NCBI GenBank assembly: GCA_910577115.1
Contig: CAJTMC010000047.1
Location: forward strand, 1 to 28,634
Length of the DNA stretch: 28,634 nt
Direction of reading: 5' to 3'
Source: an uncultured Lachnospiraceae bacterium
GTDB lineage: Bacteria; Bacillota; Clostridia; Lachnospirales; Lachnospiraceae
In this document: piece by piece, positions 8,282 through 15,588 of the stretch
How positions within the stretch are numbered: the first letter of the stretch is position 1
Layout of the letters: each line of letters begins with the position of its first letter
Notes under the pieces: model-generated
The model's database searches: none
The model's input: the letters and a program-made list of their open reading frames with translations, nothing else
Told to the model about the DNA's origin: nothing
Position numbers and translations under genes: made by a program

Positions 8282-8733
8282 CCCCCCTGTGTAATGGAGT
8301 CCTTTAACTCGAAGTTGCTGTCAGGCGATAAGAGCTGTATATCATCCTTATCCCCGCATAATGTCTTTAGCTTTTCCAACAAGTCAGCAACAGTATTAAC
8401 AACAGATTCTGATTTATTACCCTTATAGTCATCCCTTGGAAATATTCCCAAGAATTTTTTGTCTTCATTCTCATCATATAGATATACAGCATGTTTATAA
8501 ACAGTCACATTATAATCCGGCATAAAACCAAAGGCATCGCAAAACTCATGTACTTCTTTCCGATACCCTGCATATATAATAGATAATCCCTCACAGATTT
8601 CCCGCCTTGTTTCGAAACCAAGCTTTACTCTACCATCTAAGCGCTCCAATTTTTCCGTCAATTCAGAAATGGTCTCTGCCCTGATAATATTGATAATATC
8701 TGTTTTTCTTCTAGTTTCGCCTATTTTTTGCAT
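8248..8733 (-). CDS. Unrecognised 161-residue protein
   Basis: A soluble, charged protein with a clear AGGAGG ribosome binding site 5 nt before ATG 8733. I recognise no family. The N-terminal third is helical and basic (residues 1-50), the centre holds an aromatic-rich stretch (EFCDAFGFMPDYNVTVYKHAVYLYDENEDKKFLGIF), and the C-terminal part has a helix (VVNTVADLLEKLKTL). The last dozen residues are encoded in the overlap with the start of the broken Sel1 gene. It follows the HD-domain gene by about 35 nt, so the two are likely co-transcribed and may act together; that link is inference only. Confidence 0.6.
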   Translation of the reverse strand: MQKIGETRRKTDIINIIRAETISELTEKLERLDGRVKLGFETRREICEGLSIIYAGYRKEVHEFCDAFGFMPDYNVTVYKHAVYLYDENEDKKFLGIFPRDDYKGNKSESVVNTVADLLEKLKTLCGDKDDIQLLSPDSNFELKDSITQGGWKKRKCISKF

Positions 8734-8767
8734 AATTTCCTCCTATGGGGTTTTGATTTTTGCTTCA

Positions 8768-9706
8768 TTAACCTCTCCATCTAAGACGGTAAGCTTCCCT
8801 CTCACTTACACGCGCATAATGATCCCACGAATGATCAGTCCATTCATATTCCCTGCGGATCCGTTCTCCCCTGCCAATCCAAAACGGCTGCACTGCTTTC
8901 TTACAATAGGAAAGATCCAGATTGGTATCCATAATCCCAACAATACAGCCATCTGCAGTAATTAACTGACGGTACTGGTAGGAATCTGTAAATTCTTTTA
9001 ATGAAATCTTCCTCTCCCTACGATAATCTTTGTTCTGGCTTCCCTCACAGCTTGAAACAATTTGTACATCAAAAAAAGCCATCTGTTCTTCTATGCTTCG
9101 GTTCTTCAGAAGTGAATACTGTTCTTTCGTCAAATAATCCACCACATTCCTGTCTGTACATAAAACAATTGGACGCTCCGCGCCTTTAAAACCTTCCATG
9201 ATATGACGATACAGATAAAACGTTTTCCCTGTTCTGCTATAATCGCACTGCTCTTTTAAGTAGTTCTCTATATACTCTGTCACAATATGTAATGCCCAAA
9301 TATACTTCTGAAACCATCTGTTCCGTATCTCTATGCCGATATCCACTCCGAGCAGTCTATCCTCCGATATATTGTGAATCAAATCTGCAAGTTTCACAAA
9401 TGCTGCATCTGCATTAGTGGATAATTTTTTCACATATTCATAATAATTTAAATGTTCATCGTGTACGAGAAGTTCCAATGCGTTCACAATCTCCACCGGA
9501 AAGTCTTTCTTTATCTGCTCCATCGTCACAGAAGTATCCTCAACCACATCATGCAGGAGTGCAATACATGTTCTTGTCTCGTTGTCCATCTGCTCCGCCA
9601 AATGATACGGATGGAAAATATACGGAAGTACCCCAGCGTCCAATTGTCCTGTATGCGCCTCATATGCAATCTTCATTGCCTTATTCGTCAATTCAGTGTA
9701 AATCAC
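8768..9706 (-). CDS. HD-domain phosphohydrolase of the RelA/SpoT hydrolase type with an unknown C-terminal domain
   Basis: Residues 1-125 match the (p)ppGpp-hydrolase HD domain: AHTGQ (His18), FHPYHLA (His32), LLHDVVEDT (His52-Asp53) and KLADLIHN (Asp108), which together form the metal site of SpoT/MESH1-type enzymes. No synthetase, TGS or ACT domain follows. Instead residues 160-312 form a domain I do not recognise, rich in Arg and aromatics. The likely reaction is pyrophosphate release from ppGpp or a related nucleotide, but HD domains of this type also act on other nucleotides. The start is GTG at 9706 with GGGAGAG upstream. The gene is followed closely by the 161-residue unknown. Confidence 0.75.
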   Translation of the reverse strand: MIYTELTNKAMKIAYEAHTGQLDAGVLPYIFHPYHLAEQMDNETRTCIALLHDVVEDTSVTMEQIKKDFPVEIVNALELLVHDEHLNYYEYVKKLSTNADAAFVKLADLIHNISEDRLLGVDIGIEIRNRWFQKYIWALHIVTEYIENYLKEQCDYSRTGKTFYLYRHIMEGFKGAERPIVLCTDRNVVDYLTKEQYSLLKNRSIEEQMAFFDVQIVSSCEGSQNKDYRRERKISLKEFTDSYQYRQLITADGCIVGIMDTNLDLSYCKKAVQPFWIGRGERIRREYEWTDHSWDHYARVSEREAYRLRWRG

Positions 9707-9763
9707 AATTCTCTCTCCCTATAACTAATAAAATTGAATTATTTTAAAAGCAAAAAGTTTTAC

Positions 9764-11089
9764 TCATAAAATAAATGCAGTTAATAAAGATATTGCACAA
9801 ACAAAGATATCAAAAGAATTTAATACTATTCCAACAATAGCATATTTTTCTCCACCTCTTTTTCTTCCTTTCATACCTAGTACCAGTCCTGATACCGCCA
9901 AAAACAATACTAAAAAACTGACTTTAGAAAATATATTTATTATTCCTATAATCATTGATATAACTGACATTACTTTTAATTTATGAAGATCTGTCGCAAT
10001 TTCTTTTTTCGCCCCTTCATCCGTTGGTTCATCAAAAATTTCAATTTGGCTAATCAAATTTCCCAAAAACTTGCATTCATAGTCTTTTGGAATAGTTTCC
10101 TTTTCAAGAAAACCCTTAGCTTCTGAGACTCCCTTTTTAGTTGCAACTTCAAAACATTTCCTTGCACTTTCCCAATCTTCTATGCAATTGCCTCTCACTA
10201 GATAATTTTTCTGTCGAATTTTTATGACATAAATACCGTAATAACATAACTTTCCATATTCATTTGCACAAAAAGCATCTTCTTTCAAATATCCCTCCCG
10301 AAGAAGTTTTACACGTTCTTCCCAGTTTGATGTATGCGTCGTTTCCCACCAATAATCTATGAGACCTCCTTTTTCTTCCGCAATTTTCTTCAAATGCCGT
10401 AGCATTGTTTTATAATCACAAACAACACTATCCTGCTTATTCGTGGAAAATGCTTTTATCTCATCTATCTTGATCAAGTCATCATGATTTGCATCTGCAT
10501 CCCTAATGCCGATTGTGATGATCTCTATATTCTCTGATTCGCAGTCCCTAACACTTTGTTCAATTTTTCCTTTTTCAGAAGAGAAACGATAAAAAGCTTT
10601 GGAACTTTGCGTTATAACAATCCCCAACACTTTTCTTTTTGGATGTGATGTTCTGCTTTGTTTCACTTTTTTACAGATTTCCTCATAAGGATTAAACGTG
10701 CTAATATGACTAACACAAAATTTTCCATCAGAATCATTACTAAGAACAAATTCCCTTACATCAATACAATTCATTAATGCATCCCTATCATTTGTCAAAT
10801 CACAAATCAGATATGGGTCGTGTCCCATAATTGAAACTGACATCTTATTATCTTTTAGACTCAGACTACCCACAATCGTCCTGACCGTTTCAAGATATGC
10901 AGTCCTGATCCATTTTCTGTATTCATCCACACAACGCGAACCTGATGATGCCCACCCTCGGATTGCTTTTCCATAGACATAGTGTGTACCATATTCTGCA
11001 CTGCGTATATCAGCTTCTATAATAGAAAGATCCATATATAAATAAATATCCACGCCGCTTTTGGAACTATTTATCACATTATTTCCCAT
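9764..11089 (-). CDS. VWA-like protein with C-terminal two-helix membrane module
   Basis: A 441-residue protein. Residues 12-245 have the alternating strand/helix plan of a von Willebrand A domain: VDIYLYMDLS at the first strand (Asp20-x-Ser22, a partial MIDAS because the second Ser is Ile), KVLGIVITQS, and IEIITIGIRDADANHDDL near the end. Residues 250-345 include one Sel1-like unit (NEYGKLCYYGIYVIK ... ARKCFEVATKKGVSEAKGFL). Residues 375-441 form a membrane tail, with GMKGRKRGGEKYAIVGIVLN between hydrophobic segments, as in DUF4190-like proteins. The same tail occurs in the protein at 13709-14584. It probably sits at the inner membrane with the VWA part in the cytoplasm. ATG 11089 has AAGGAG upstream. 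Confidence 0.65.
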   Translation of the reverse strand: MGNNVINSSKSGVDIYLYMDLSIIEADIRSAEYGTHYVYGKAIRGWASSGSRCVDEYRKWIRTAYLETVRTIVGSLSLKDNKMSVSIMGHDPYLICDLTNDRDALMNCIDVREFVLSNDSDGKFCVSHISTFNPYEEICKKVKQSRTSHPKRKVLGIVITQSSKAFYRFSSEKGKIEQSVRDCESENIEIITIGIRDADANHDDLIKIDEIKAFSTNKQDSVVCDYKTMLRHLKKIAEEKGGLIDYWWETTHTSNWEERVKLLREGYLKEDAFCANEYGKLCYYGIYVIKIRQKNYLVRGNCIEDWESARKCFEVATKKGVSEAKGFLEKETIPKDYECKFLGNLISQIEIFDEPTDEGAKKEIATDLHKLKVMSVISMIIGIINIFSKVSFLVLFLAVSGLVLGMKGRKRGGEKYAIVGIVLNSFDIFVCAISLLTAFIL

Positions 11090-11271
11090 AAACAGATTTC
11101 TCCTTAACCAATAAAAAGACTATCGTTTCATTATATTAGTACCTGTATCCATACTCAAATCTTCAGTATGCCGTATTGCCAAAAGTGTACCAAAATCATG
11201 CTGAGTAAATGTATCAAAACTTTTCTGTCATGCACATAAGAAACAAATACTCTATGATATCAAAACATTTT

Positions 11272-12270
11272 TTAATTAACTATTCTTATATGATTTTCAA
11301 TATTAAAGTGGAAAACTGCTTCATCTAATCTAGCTAACACGTCAATATCACGTGTTTTATTCCATTCTTCTACAACTGCTTTTGAAAAAAATAATCCGTC
11401 AAATAATGCTGTGGCCCTGCTATACACCAATTTTTCCACTGTAGTAAAACTTCTCTCCGTCAGATATTCTTTTAAAAAATATTGAAATGCTTGATCTCTG
11501 CTTATATGTGCTAATTTTCCCTGCCATGAATATTTATATATTGAGGCATAAAAAGTAACTAACATGTCACCTAAAAAAGCTTCTGTTCCGGCAAGATTAA
11601 AATCAATAATACCAATTCCACTACCCATATGGACCAAATTATTACAAATTCCTATATCTCCATGAACAGCTCCATAGGGTAATTCATTCCATAACATACG
11701 CAACTCATTAATAAGTTCATCATGTATAACTGCACATCTCCTTATAGCATCATAGCATGTCTGTGGTAAATCTGCTTGTTTCACAATCCGATCAAATTTC
11801 GCTCTACCATTATGAATCACATCCCTTACAGAAGAAAAATCTATCTTTATAGGATATTTTTCAGATATCGCATGCATTTGTCCGATTAATTTTCCCAATA
11901 TTCCAAAAGTATCTAAATTTACTTCTTCTATATCGGCACCTGCATACTCTTCTAATGTCGCATAATAACTTTGATTATCCCATTCAATCTCAATACAATA
12001 ATTTTTCCCATTTTTCATTTTTTTTGGTGTCAAAATACCATGATGCCAAAGCAACATAGCAAATTGACTTTGTTGCTCAATAATATTGGGAGGATAATTT
12101 TCTTCACTGGTCAGCCTACACACCCAATACCTTCCGCATGCCGTACCAATTTGATATATAAGCCGTTTTTGCTCTCCCTTCACCATTTCTTGAAGAATAG
12201 TTATCGAAGTAACAGCATTATCAACTTGGAAATGGAATAAAATATCATTTGCAATATTAATTGGAAGCAT
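11272..12270 (-). CDS. APH-fold kinase (aminoglycoside phosphotransferase-like) of the RiPP operon
   Basis: A 332-residue protein with the APH/choline-kinase fold: catalytic loop VHGDIGICNN (Asp205, Asn210) and metal-binding IIDFNLAGTE (Asp223, in place of the usual DFG/DFE), then GDMLVTFYAS. The N-lobe (residues 1-110) is present, including the hinge-like YYATLEEYAGADI. Family members phosphorylate small hydroxyl compounds; here the start overlaps the end of the radical SAM gene by 14 nt, with AGGAG 6 nt before ATG 12270. This coupling suggests a role in maturing, modifying or giving immunity to the peptide product. Codon use is AT-rich like the maturase, so both probably arrived together. 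Nothing excludes a housekeeping small-molecule kinase, but the tight overlap argues against it. Confidence 0.75.
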   Translation of the reverse strand: MLPINIANDILFHFQVDNAVTSITILQEMVKGEQKRLIYQIGTACGRYWVCRLTSEENYPPNIIEQQSQFAMLLWHHGILTPKKMKNGKNYCIEIEWDNQSYYATLEEYAGADIEEVNLDTFGILGKLIGQMHAISEKYPIKIDFSSVRDVIHNGRAKFDRIVKQADLPQTCYDAIRRCAVIHDELINELRMLWNELPYGAVHGDIGICNNLVHMGSGIGIIDFNLAGTEAFLGDMLVTFYASIYKYSWQGKLAHISRDQAFQYFLKEYLTERSFTTVEKLVYSRATALFDGLFFSKAVVEEWNKTRDIDVLARLDEAVFHFNIENHIRIVN

Positions 12271-13369
12271 AACTTTCTCCTAAAATATTCTGAACCGTAC
12301 TAACTGCCTTTAATACAAGCTGATCGTCATAACTTTTAACTGTTTTCTGCAATATACGAATACACTGTATTTTTGCACTTGTTAAAATGCACATTTTATA
12401 AAATTGACACAGACTTGAATCCACTATCTGAATATTACCCGTACTTTGAAAATTTGCAGCGTAACAATTAGAACATAACCTAATCCACTGACATCCCTTG
12501 CAAATATTGTCTTTTGTAAAACAAAATTTACTATGATCAAAATTTTGATAATGGTCAGCCTCTTTTCCAATAGAAACAGGTGCAAAACCTTGACAAGGAT
12601 AAGCATTTCCTTGTGAATCATAACAAGTCATATCAATACCTGCGCCACAAAACCGATAATTTTCATCTATCGGAGAAAAAATAAGTCGAAAATCCATGTT
12701 AAGCATAGTACATAATTGACTTTCAGAGTTCTCTGTATAATACTCAACAAGTTTATTCAATTCTCTTATTAAAATCGGAATATTTTTCTCTAAGTCCCAA
12801 TCTACGCCCACAGATAGAGTTGCATCACATTTGAATCCCAACCTATCCAAATAAATAATTCCCTCTGCCAACTGTGGGAGCGTTTTCTCTGATACAGTCA
12901 TTTTAGCGGGACACCTCTGCCAAGTATTTGCAAAAAATTCAATATCAATTGAGTCAAAAGTACCTGTACCATTTAAAAACACTCTATTTTTATCATGCAT
13001 CTGCTTTATTCCATCCAAACTTAATGCAATAAAAAATTTATCTTTGTGTTCATAAAGCCATTCTTGAATTTCTCCATGTACCAAAGTACCATTTGTTGTA
13101 GTTTCATATGTTATATTCAGATATCCATAATTGCTTTGAATATAGTCATCTATTTGCTTTATTAATGTAAAATTACAAAATGCTTCTCCTCCAAATAATT
13201 CAATCACAATAGGTATTTTGAGTTCAGCCTGGCTTAAATGTTTATCAAGAATATCTTTTGCAGTTTGAAATGACATATTACTATTATTTTTTTTATGCTC
13301 ATAACAATATACACAATTAAGATTACAATTCTCAGTAATTAATAACATTATTCTATTTCCATCAAACAT
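12257..13369 (-). CDS. Radical SAM/SPASM peptide maturase
   Basis: The 370-residue enzyme has the radical SAM cluster motif in ENCNLNCVYCYEH (Cys15, Cys19, Cys22), the SAM-binding GGE in ELFGGEAF (60-62), and a C-terminal SPASM region with at least nine Cys: FCGAG, MTCYD, YPCQG, KFCF, ICKGC, LCSNCYAANF and LCQFYK. That arrangement can hold two auxiliary Fe-S clusters and is typical of enzymes that build thioether (sactipeptide-like) or carbon-carbon crosslinks in ribosomal peptides. The start at 13369 is taken because AGGAG lies 6 nt upstream (13376-13380); the longer frame from 13423 would run through the intergenic hairpins. The precursor gene stops 92 nt upstream, and the kinase overlaps its 3' end. 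It resembles the clostridial Cys-rich-peptide maturase group (CcpM-like), but this is from memory. Confidence 0.9.
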   Translation of the reverse strand: MFDGNRIMLLITENCNLNCVYCYEHKKNNSNMSFQTAKDILDKHLSQAELKIPIVIELFGGEAFCNFTLIKQIDDYIQSNYGYLNITYETTTNGTLVHGEIQEWLYEHKDKFFIALSLDGIKQMHDKNRVFLNGTGTFDSIDIEFFANTWQRCPAKMTVSEKTLPQLAEGIIYLDRLGFKCDATLSVGVDWDLEKNIPILIRELNKLVEYYTENSESQLCTMLNMDFRLIFSPIDENYRFCGAGIDMTCYDSQGNAYPCQGFAPVSIGKEADHYQNFDHSKFCFTKDNICKGCQWIRLCSNCYAANFQSTGNIQIVDSSLCQFYKMCILTSAKIQCIRILQKTVKSYDDQLVLKAVSTVQNILGESYASN

Positions 13370-13381
13370 GTTAATCTCCTC

Positions 13382-13400
13382 GCTCTTTAGTTTAAAGAGC
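13382..13400 (-). promoter_or_regulatory. Hairpin directly before the maturase ribosome binding site
   Basis: Perfect 7-bp arms GCTCTTT (13382-13388) and AAAGAGC (13394-13400), 5-nt loop. On the transcript it ends one base before the AGGAG (13380-13376) of the radical SAM gene, so folding may limit ribosome access. Two bases of the stem are shared with the larger upstream hairpin, so the two compete at their edge. Confidence 0.5.
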
Positions 13401-13434
13401 TGCAGCATTTCCTTTCTTAGCACAATGCTGCAGC
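13399..13434 (-). promoter_or_regulatory. Intercistronic hairpin between precursor and maturase genes
   Basis: Perfect 9-bp arms GCTGCAGCA (13399-13407) and TGCTGCAGC (13426-13434), 18-nt loop, no T-tract after it on the minus strand. It lies in the 92-nt gap after the precursor stop. A stem without T-run there fits an RNA stabiliser or partial attenuator that keeps precursor message above enzyme message, an arrangement common in bacteriocin operons. Confidence 0.55.
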
Positions 13435-13461
13435 ACCTTTCAAGATTTTCCTCATCTCATA

Positions 13462-13620
13462 TTAATGCCAAATACAAGACTGTGCCGGACCAGAACACTT
13501 GCATGAAAATGCGGATACTTCCGGAATAAAAGAATATTTAATTCCATTCTTCTTCTCCATTTCTGCTAGTGCCGCATTTAATGCTGCTGTTTCTTTTTTA
13601 TTTAACAATAATGAAGCCAT
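13462..13620 (-). CDS. RiPP precursor peptide (52 residues, three Cys near the C-terminus)
   Basis: From ATG 13620, with a strong AGGAGGG ribosome binding site just upstream, the peptide is 52 residues. The leader-like part (1-36) is charged and helical: MASLLLNKKETAALNAALAE, then MEKKNGIKYSFIPEVSAF. The core-like end is SCKCSGPAQSCIWH, with Cys40, Cys42 and Cys49. It is directly upstream of a radical SAM/SPASM maturase, the standard genomic sign of a sactipeptide or ranthipeptide-type precursor. No Gly-Gly cleavage site is visible, and no peptidase or ABC exporter is in the window. The longer frame from 13644 has no better start. It recalls the clostridial CLI_3235-type bacteriocin precursors, which I name from memory only. 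The mature structure cannot be deduced. Confidence 0.8.
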   Translation of the reverse strand: MASLLLNKKETAALNAALAEMEKKNGIKYSFIPEVSAFSCKCSGPAQSCIWH

Positions 13621-13650
13621 ACCTTTCCCTCCTTTCCGATTCAATTAATG

Positions 13651-13675
13651 GCACAAGAAACATTTTTCTTAGTGC
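13651..13675 (-). promoter_or_regulatory. Leader hairpin upstream of the precursor gene
   Basis: On the minus strand GCAC-T-AAGAAA, loop AATG, TTTCTT-GTGC: ten pairs with one bulged T. It lies about 30 nt before the precursor ATG, leaves the AGGAGGG free, and has no T-tract, so an mRNA-stabilising 5' stem is more likely than a terminator. Confidence 0.45.
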
Positions 13676-13689
13676 TTCAATTATTTATC

Positions 13690-13711
13690 TAAAACCCTTA
13701 TAAGGATTTTA
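13690..13711 (-). promoter_or_regulatory. Palindrome at the likely promoter of the RiPP operon
   Basis: A 22-bp inverted repeat, TAAAACCCTT (13690-13699) against AAGGATTTTA (13702-13711) with one mismatch, around TATAAG. On the minus strand TTGTTT and TTATAA stand about 17 nt apart across it, so it may be an operator over the -10 box. It includes the TAA of the upstream Sel1 gene, so a weak terminator is the alternative. Confidence 0.4.
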
Positions 13712-14584
13712 AACTAATGCAAACAAACAAACTTTAATTAATCCATCCAAAACAAGGAGAAGATTAAACACCACACCTACAATAGCAATCTTTTTTGAGC
13801 CATGCCTTACTCCCTGTATCCCACATCCCATACCCAATATAGCAATACAAATTACTGCTGCCATACTCCTTATCTCAGAGCCTGCATACAGAGCTAAAAT
13901 ACTCATCATTACTGATGCAACAGACATTACTATCGATAATCTGTTTTTTGAATTGCTTACAGACTTATTTATGTTCCCCGATGCAACATCTGGCGCCTTT
14001 CCAACTCCATTAACATTGCCTGAAACATTCTTATAATATTCCCTATATACATCCGGATACTGTTGCTTTACATACATTCTCAACACATCAATTCCCTTTT
14101 TTATTGTCCCCTTTTTATCAATTGCTTTCAATTCGCTTTCTGAAAGCAAATTTATATAATGCAGTCCTTGTCTTATATTGGTTTTGATGGATGTCTTACC
14201 TTGATTTCCAAAAACATACAAAGATGCTATTTCAATAACCGCTGCTGGAAATTTATGATCTGCCGACATTTTTAGGAGCTGAAAAGACTCAGAAACTTCT
14301 GTTATAGGAACACCTATCTCCAATTCATTTGCCAGCAGATAGGCTCGATACTGCGCCTGTTCCATATCTTCGCCTTGTCTTGCAGCTTTTTGATAATATT
14401 CGTAGGCCTTTCTTTTATCTAATTGCACATACTCATTTCCCTGATAATAAAAACTTCCTAATAAATCCTGTGCATCTTTAAATCCATCATCTGCCAAATC
14501 CTGAATGTCCTGTAATATCTCTTTTTTATCTGCACCAGAATGTAACTTCACATTAATCTGCTGCCATCTTTGAAATTCTTCCAT
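13709..14584 (-). CDS. Sel1-repeat protein with C-terminal membrane module
   Basis: A 291-residue protein. Residues 25-150 contain Sel1/TPR-like repeats: DLADDGFKDAQDLLGSFYYQGNEYV, KAARQGEDMEQAQYRAYLL and SADHKFPAAVIEIASLYVFGNQG. A Ser/Asn/Gly-rich linker follows (about 185-212), then two to three hydrophobic segments (215-291) with GIQGVRHGSKKIAIVGVVFN in the middle. That tail matches in plan the one at the end of the VWA-like protein (9764-11089). It is thus probably a membrane-anchored scaffold with its repeats in the cytoplasm. Start ATG 14584 has AAGGGG upstream. The gene runs straight into the RiPP operon, whose palindrome overlaps its stop, so read-through between them is possible. Confidence 0.7.
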   Translation of the reverse strand: MEEFQRWQQINVKLHSGADKKEILQDIQDLADDGFKDAQDLLGSFYYQGNEYVQLDKRKAYEYYQKAARQGEDMEQAQYRAYLLANELEIGVPITEVSESFQLLKMSADHKFPAAVIEIASLYVFGNQGKTSIKTNIRQGLHYINLLSESELKAIDKKGTIKKGIDVLRMYVKQQYPDVYREYYKNVSGNVNGVGKAPDVASGNINKSVSNSKNRLSIVMSVASVMMSILALYAGSEIRSMAAVICIAILGMGCGIQGVRHGSKKIAIVGVVFNLLLVLDGLIKVCLFALV

Positions 14585-14628
14585 TTCTTTCCCCTTCTAA
14601 TTATAATTTCTCCAACTGCACATCAAAA

Positions 14629-14678
14629 GTGTCAGAAAATAATTGATATAAACAAGATGGATAAGGGATAACTGACAC
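14629..14678. repeat. Inverted repeat upstream of the Sel1 membrane gene
   Basis: GTGTCAG at 14629-14635 and CTGACAC at 14672-14678, a perfect 7-bp pair 36 nt apart, in the divergent intergenic region. Could be paired operator half-sites; short enough to be chance. Confidence 0.35.
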
Positions 14679-14717
14679 CCTAACATTTTGTATATGTTCT
14701 ACTATTTTCTCACAATC

Positions 14718-14776
14718 TGTCGCATTTTGTTATATTACCGATTTTATCATATATGTCGCGTTTTGTGAAGTATAAT
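14718..14776 (+). promoter_or_regulatory. Direct repeats and -10 box upstream of the XRE regulator
   Basis: TGTCGCATTTTGT (14718-14730) recurs as TGTCGCGTTTTGT (14754-14766), 12 of 13 identical, 36 bp apart. TATAAT follows at 14771-14776, with no good -35 at the usual place, so the second copy sits where a regulator would act. Likely operators for the XRE protein itself. Confidence 0.5.
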
Positions 14777-14849
14777 TAAATATTTTCTGTATATTGCTAT
14801 AATCAAAAACAACAACTTTCAATTATACTGGTCAGAATGGAGAAAACTT

Positions 14850-15266
14850 ATGAAAAACAAATCGCTTGCCCTCAAGCTTCTTGAATTACGACAATCACAC
14901 GACTTAACGCAGAAACAGCTTTGCGAATCTCTAAATATCGGTCGTTCGACATATTCCTATTTTGAAACAGGCAGCCGTATTCCTGACTTGGAAACGCTGC
15001 TTTTAATTGCACGATATTATAGAGTTTCTCTTGACGAACTGGTTACCGACTCAATACCAAAAAAACAACAAAAGGGAACGGATACAGATTTTTCTGAAAT
15101 TCAGATTATCCATCACCTGAAGTCTAAAAATATCCCCATTGACTTTGTATTGGAATTGACGAAGGCAGACTTTGATTTTTTACGAAATTATAAAGATTTA
15201 ACAGATGAAAACAGGGCAGAATTACAGTACCTTATGAGCTACAAATTAAGAAAGCAGGTAAAATAA
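14850..15266 (+). CDS. XRE-family transcriptional regulator
   Basis: A 138-residue protein with a Cro/CI-type helix-turn-helix at residues 6-65: LLELRQSHDLTQKQLCESLNIGRSTYSYFETG, followed by LETLLLIARYYRVSLDELV. The C-terminal half (75-138) is charged and helical, probably for dimerisation, and ends in a basic tail. It is one of two plus-strand regulators in the window and is divergent from the Sel1 membrane gene. GGAGA precedes the ATG at 14850. Two near-identical 13-bp direct repeats in its upstream region are plausible operators, which would make it autoregulated and possibly a regulator of the divergent Sel1/RiPP genes; that is inference. Confidence 0.85.
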   Translation: MKNKSLALKLLELRQSHDLTQKQLCESLNIGRSTYSYFETGSRIPDLETLLLIARYYRVSLDELVTDSIPKKQQKGTDTDFSEIQIIHHLKSKNIPIDFVLELTKADFDFLRNYKDLTDENRAELQYLMSYKLRKQVK

Positions 15267-15321
15267 TTGATATCCCCAATTATTCCTCAATCACAATAAA
15301 CACACGCTTTTAGCATGCTAT

Positions 15322-15567
15322 TCAAGACAAACATTCCACAAACAGCTTTGCCATATACTTTGCCCCAAGTTCAAAGCCTTTCCGATCCGCGATGCCTGAC
15401 ACTTCAAAAAAACACCTGCTGATTTCATCATGATATTTTTGAGGTATCTGTTCCCGTATGCTTTCCATAACATCTTCTACTTGTCTCTCTAATTCCTCTT
15501 CCATTTCAGGTAAACCTGGTATTTCAACATTTGCTTTATCGAATATCTCTAATATCATTTTTTTCAT
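15322..15567 (-). CDS. Small helical protein, DUF6809-like
   Basis: An 81-residue acidic protein, predicted mostly helical: MKKMILEIFDKANVEIPGL, a Glu-rich helix (EMEEELERQVEDVMESIREQI), and an end of GFELGAKYMAKLFVECL. The closing pattern of a helix with GFxLGAKxM resembles the small DUF6809 proteins found in Lachnospiraceae, of unknown function; this match is from memory. Start ATG 15567 has GAGG 8 nt upstream; an in-frame ATG at 15573 is too close to it. It is divergent from the broken XRE gene and has its own promoter at 15610-15638. Confidence 0.65.
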   Translation of the reverse strand: MKKMILEIFDKANVEIPGLPEMEEELERQVEDVMESIREQIPQKYHDEISRCFFEVSGIADRKGFELGAKYMAKLFVECLS

Positions 15568-15588
15568 ATTCATTTCCTCTCTTTTTAC

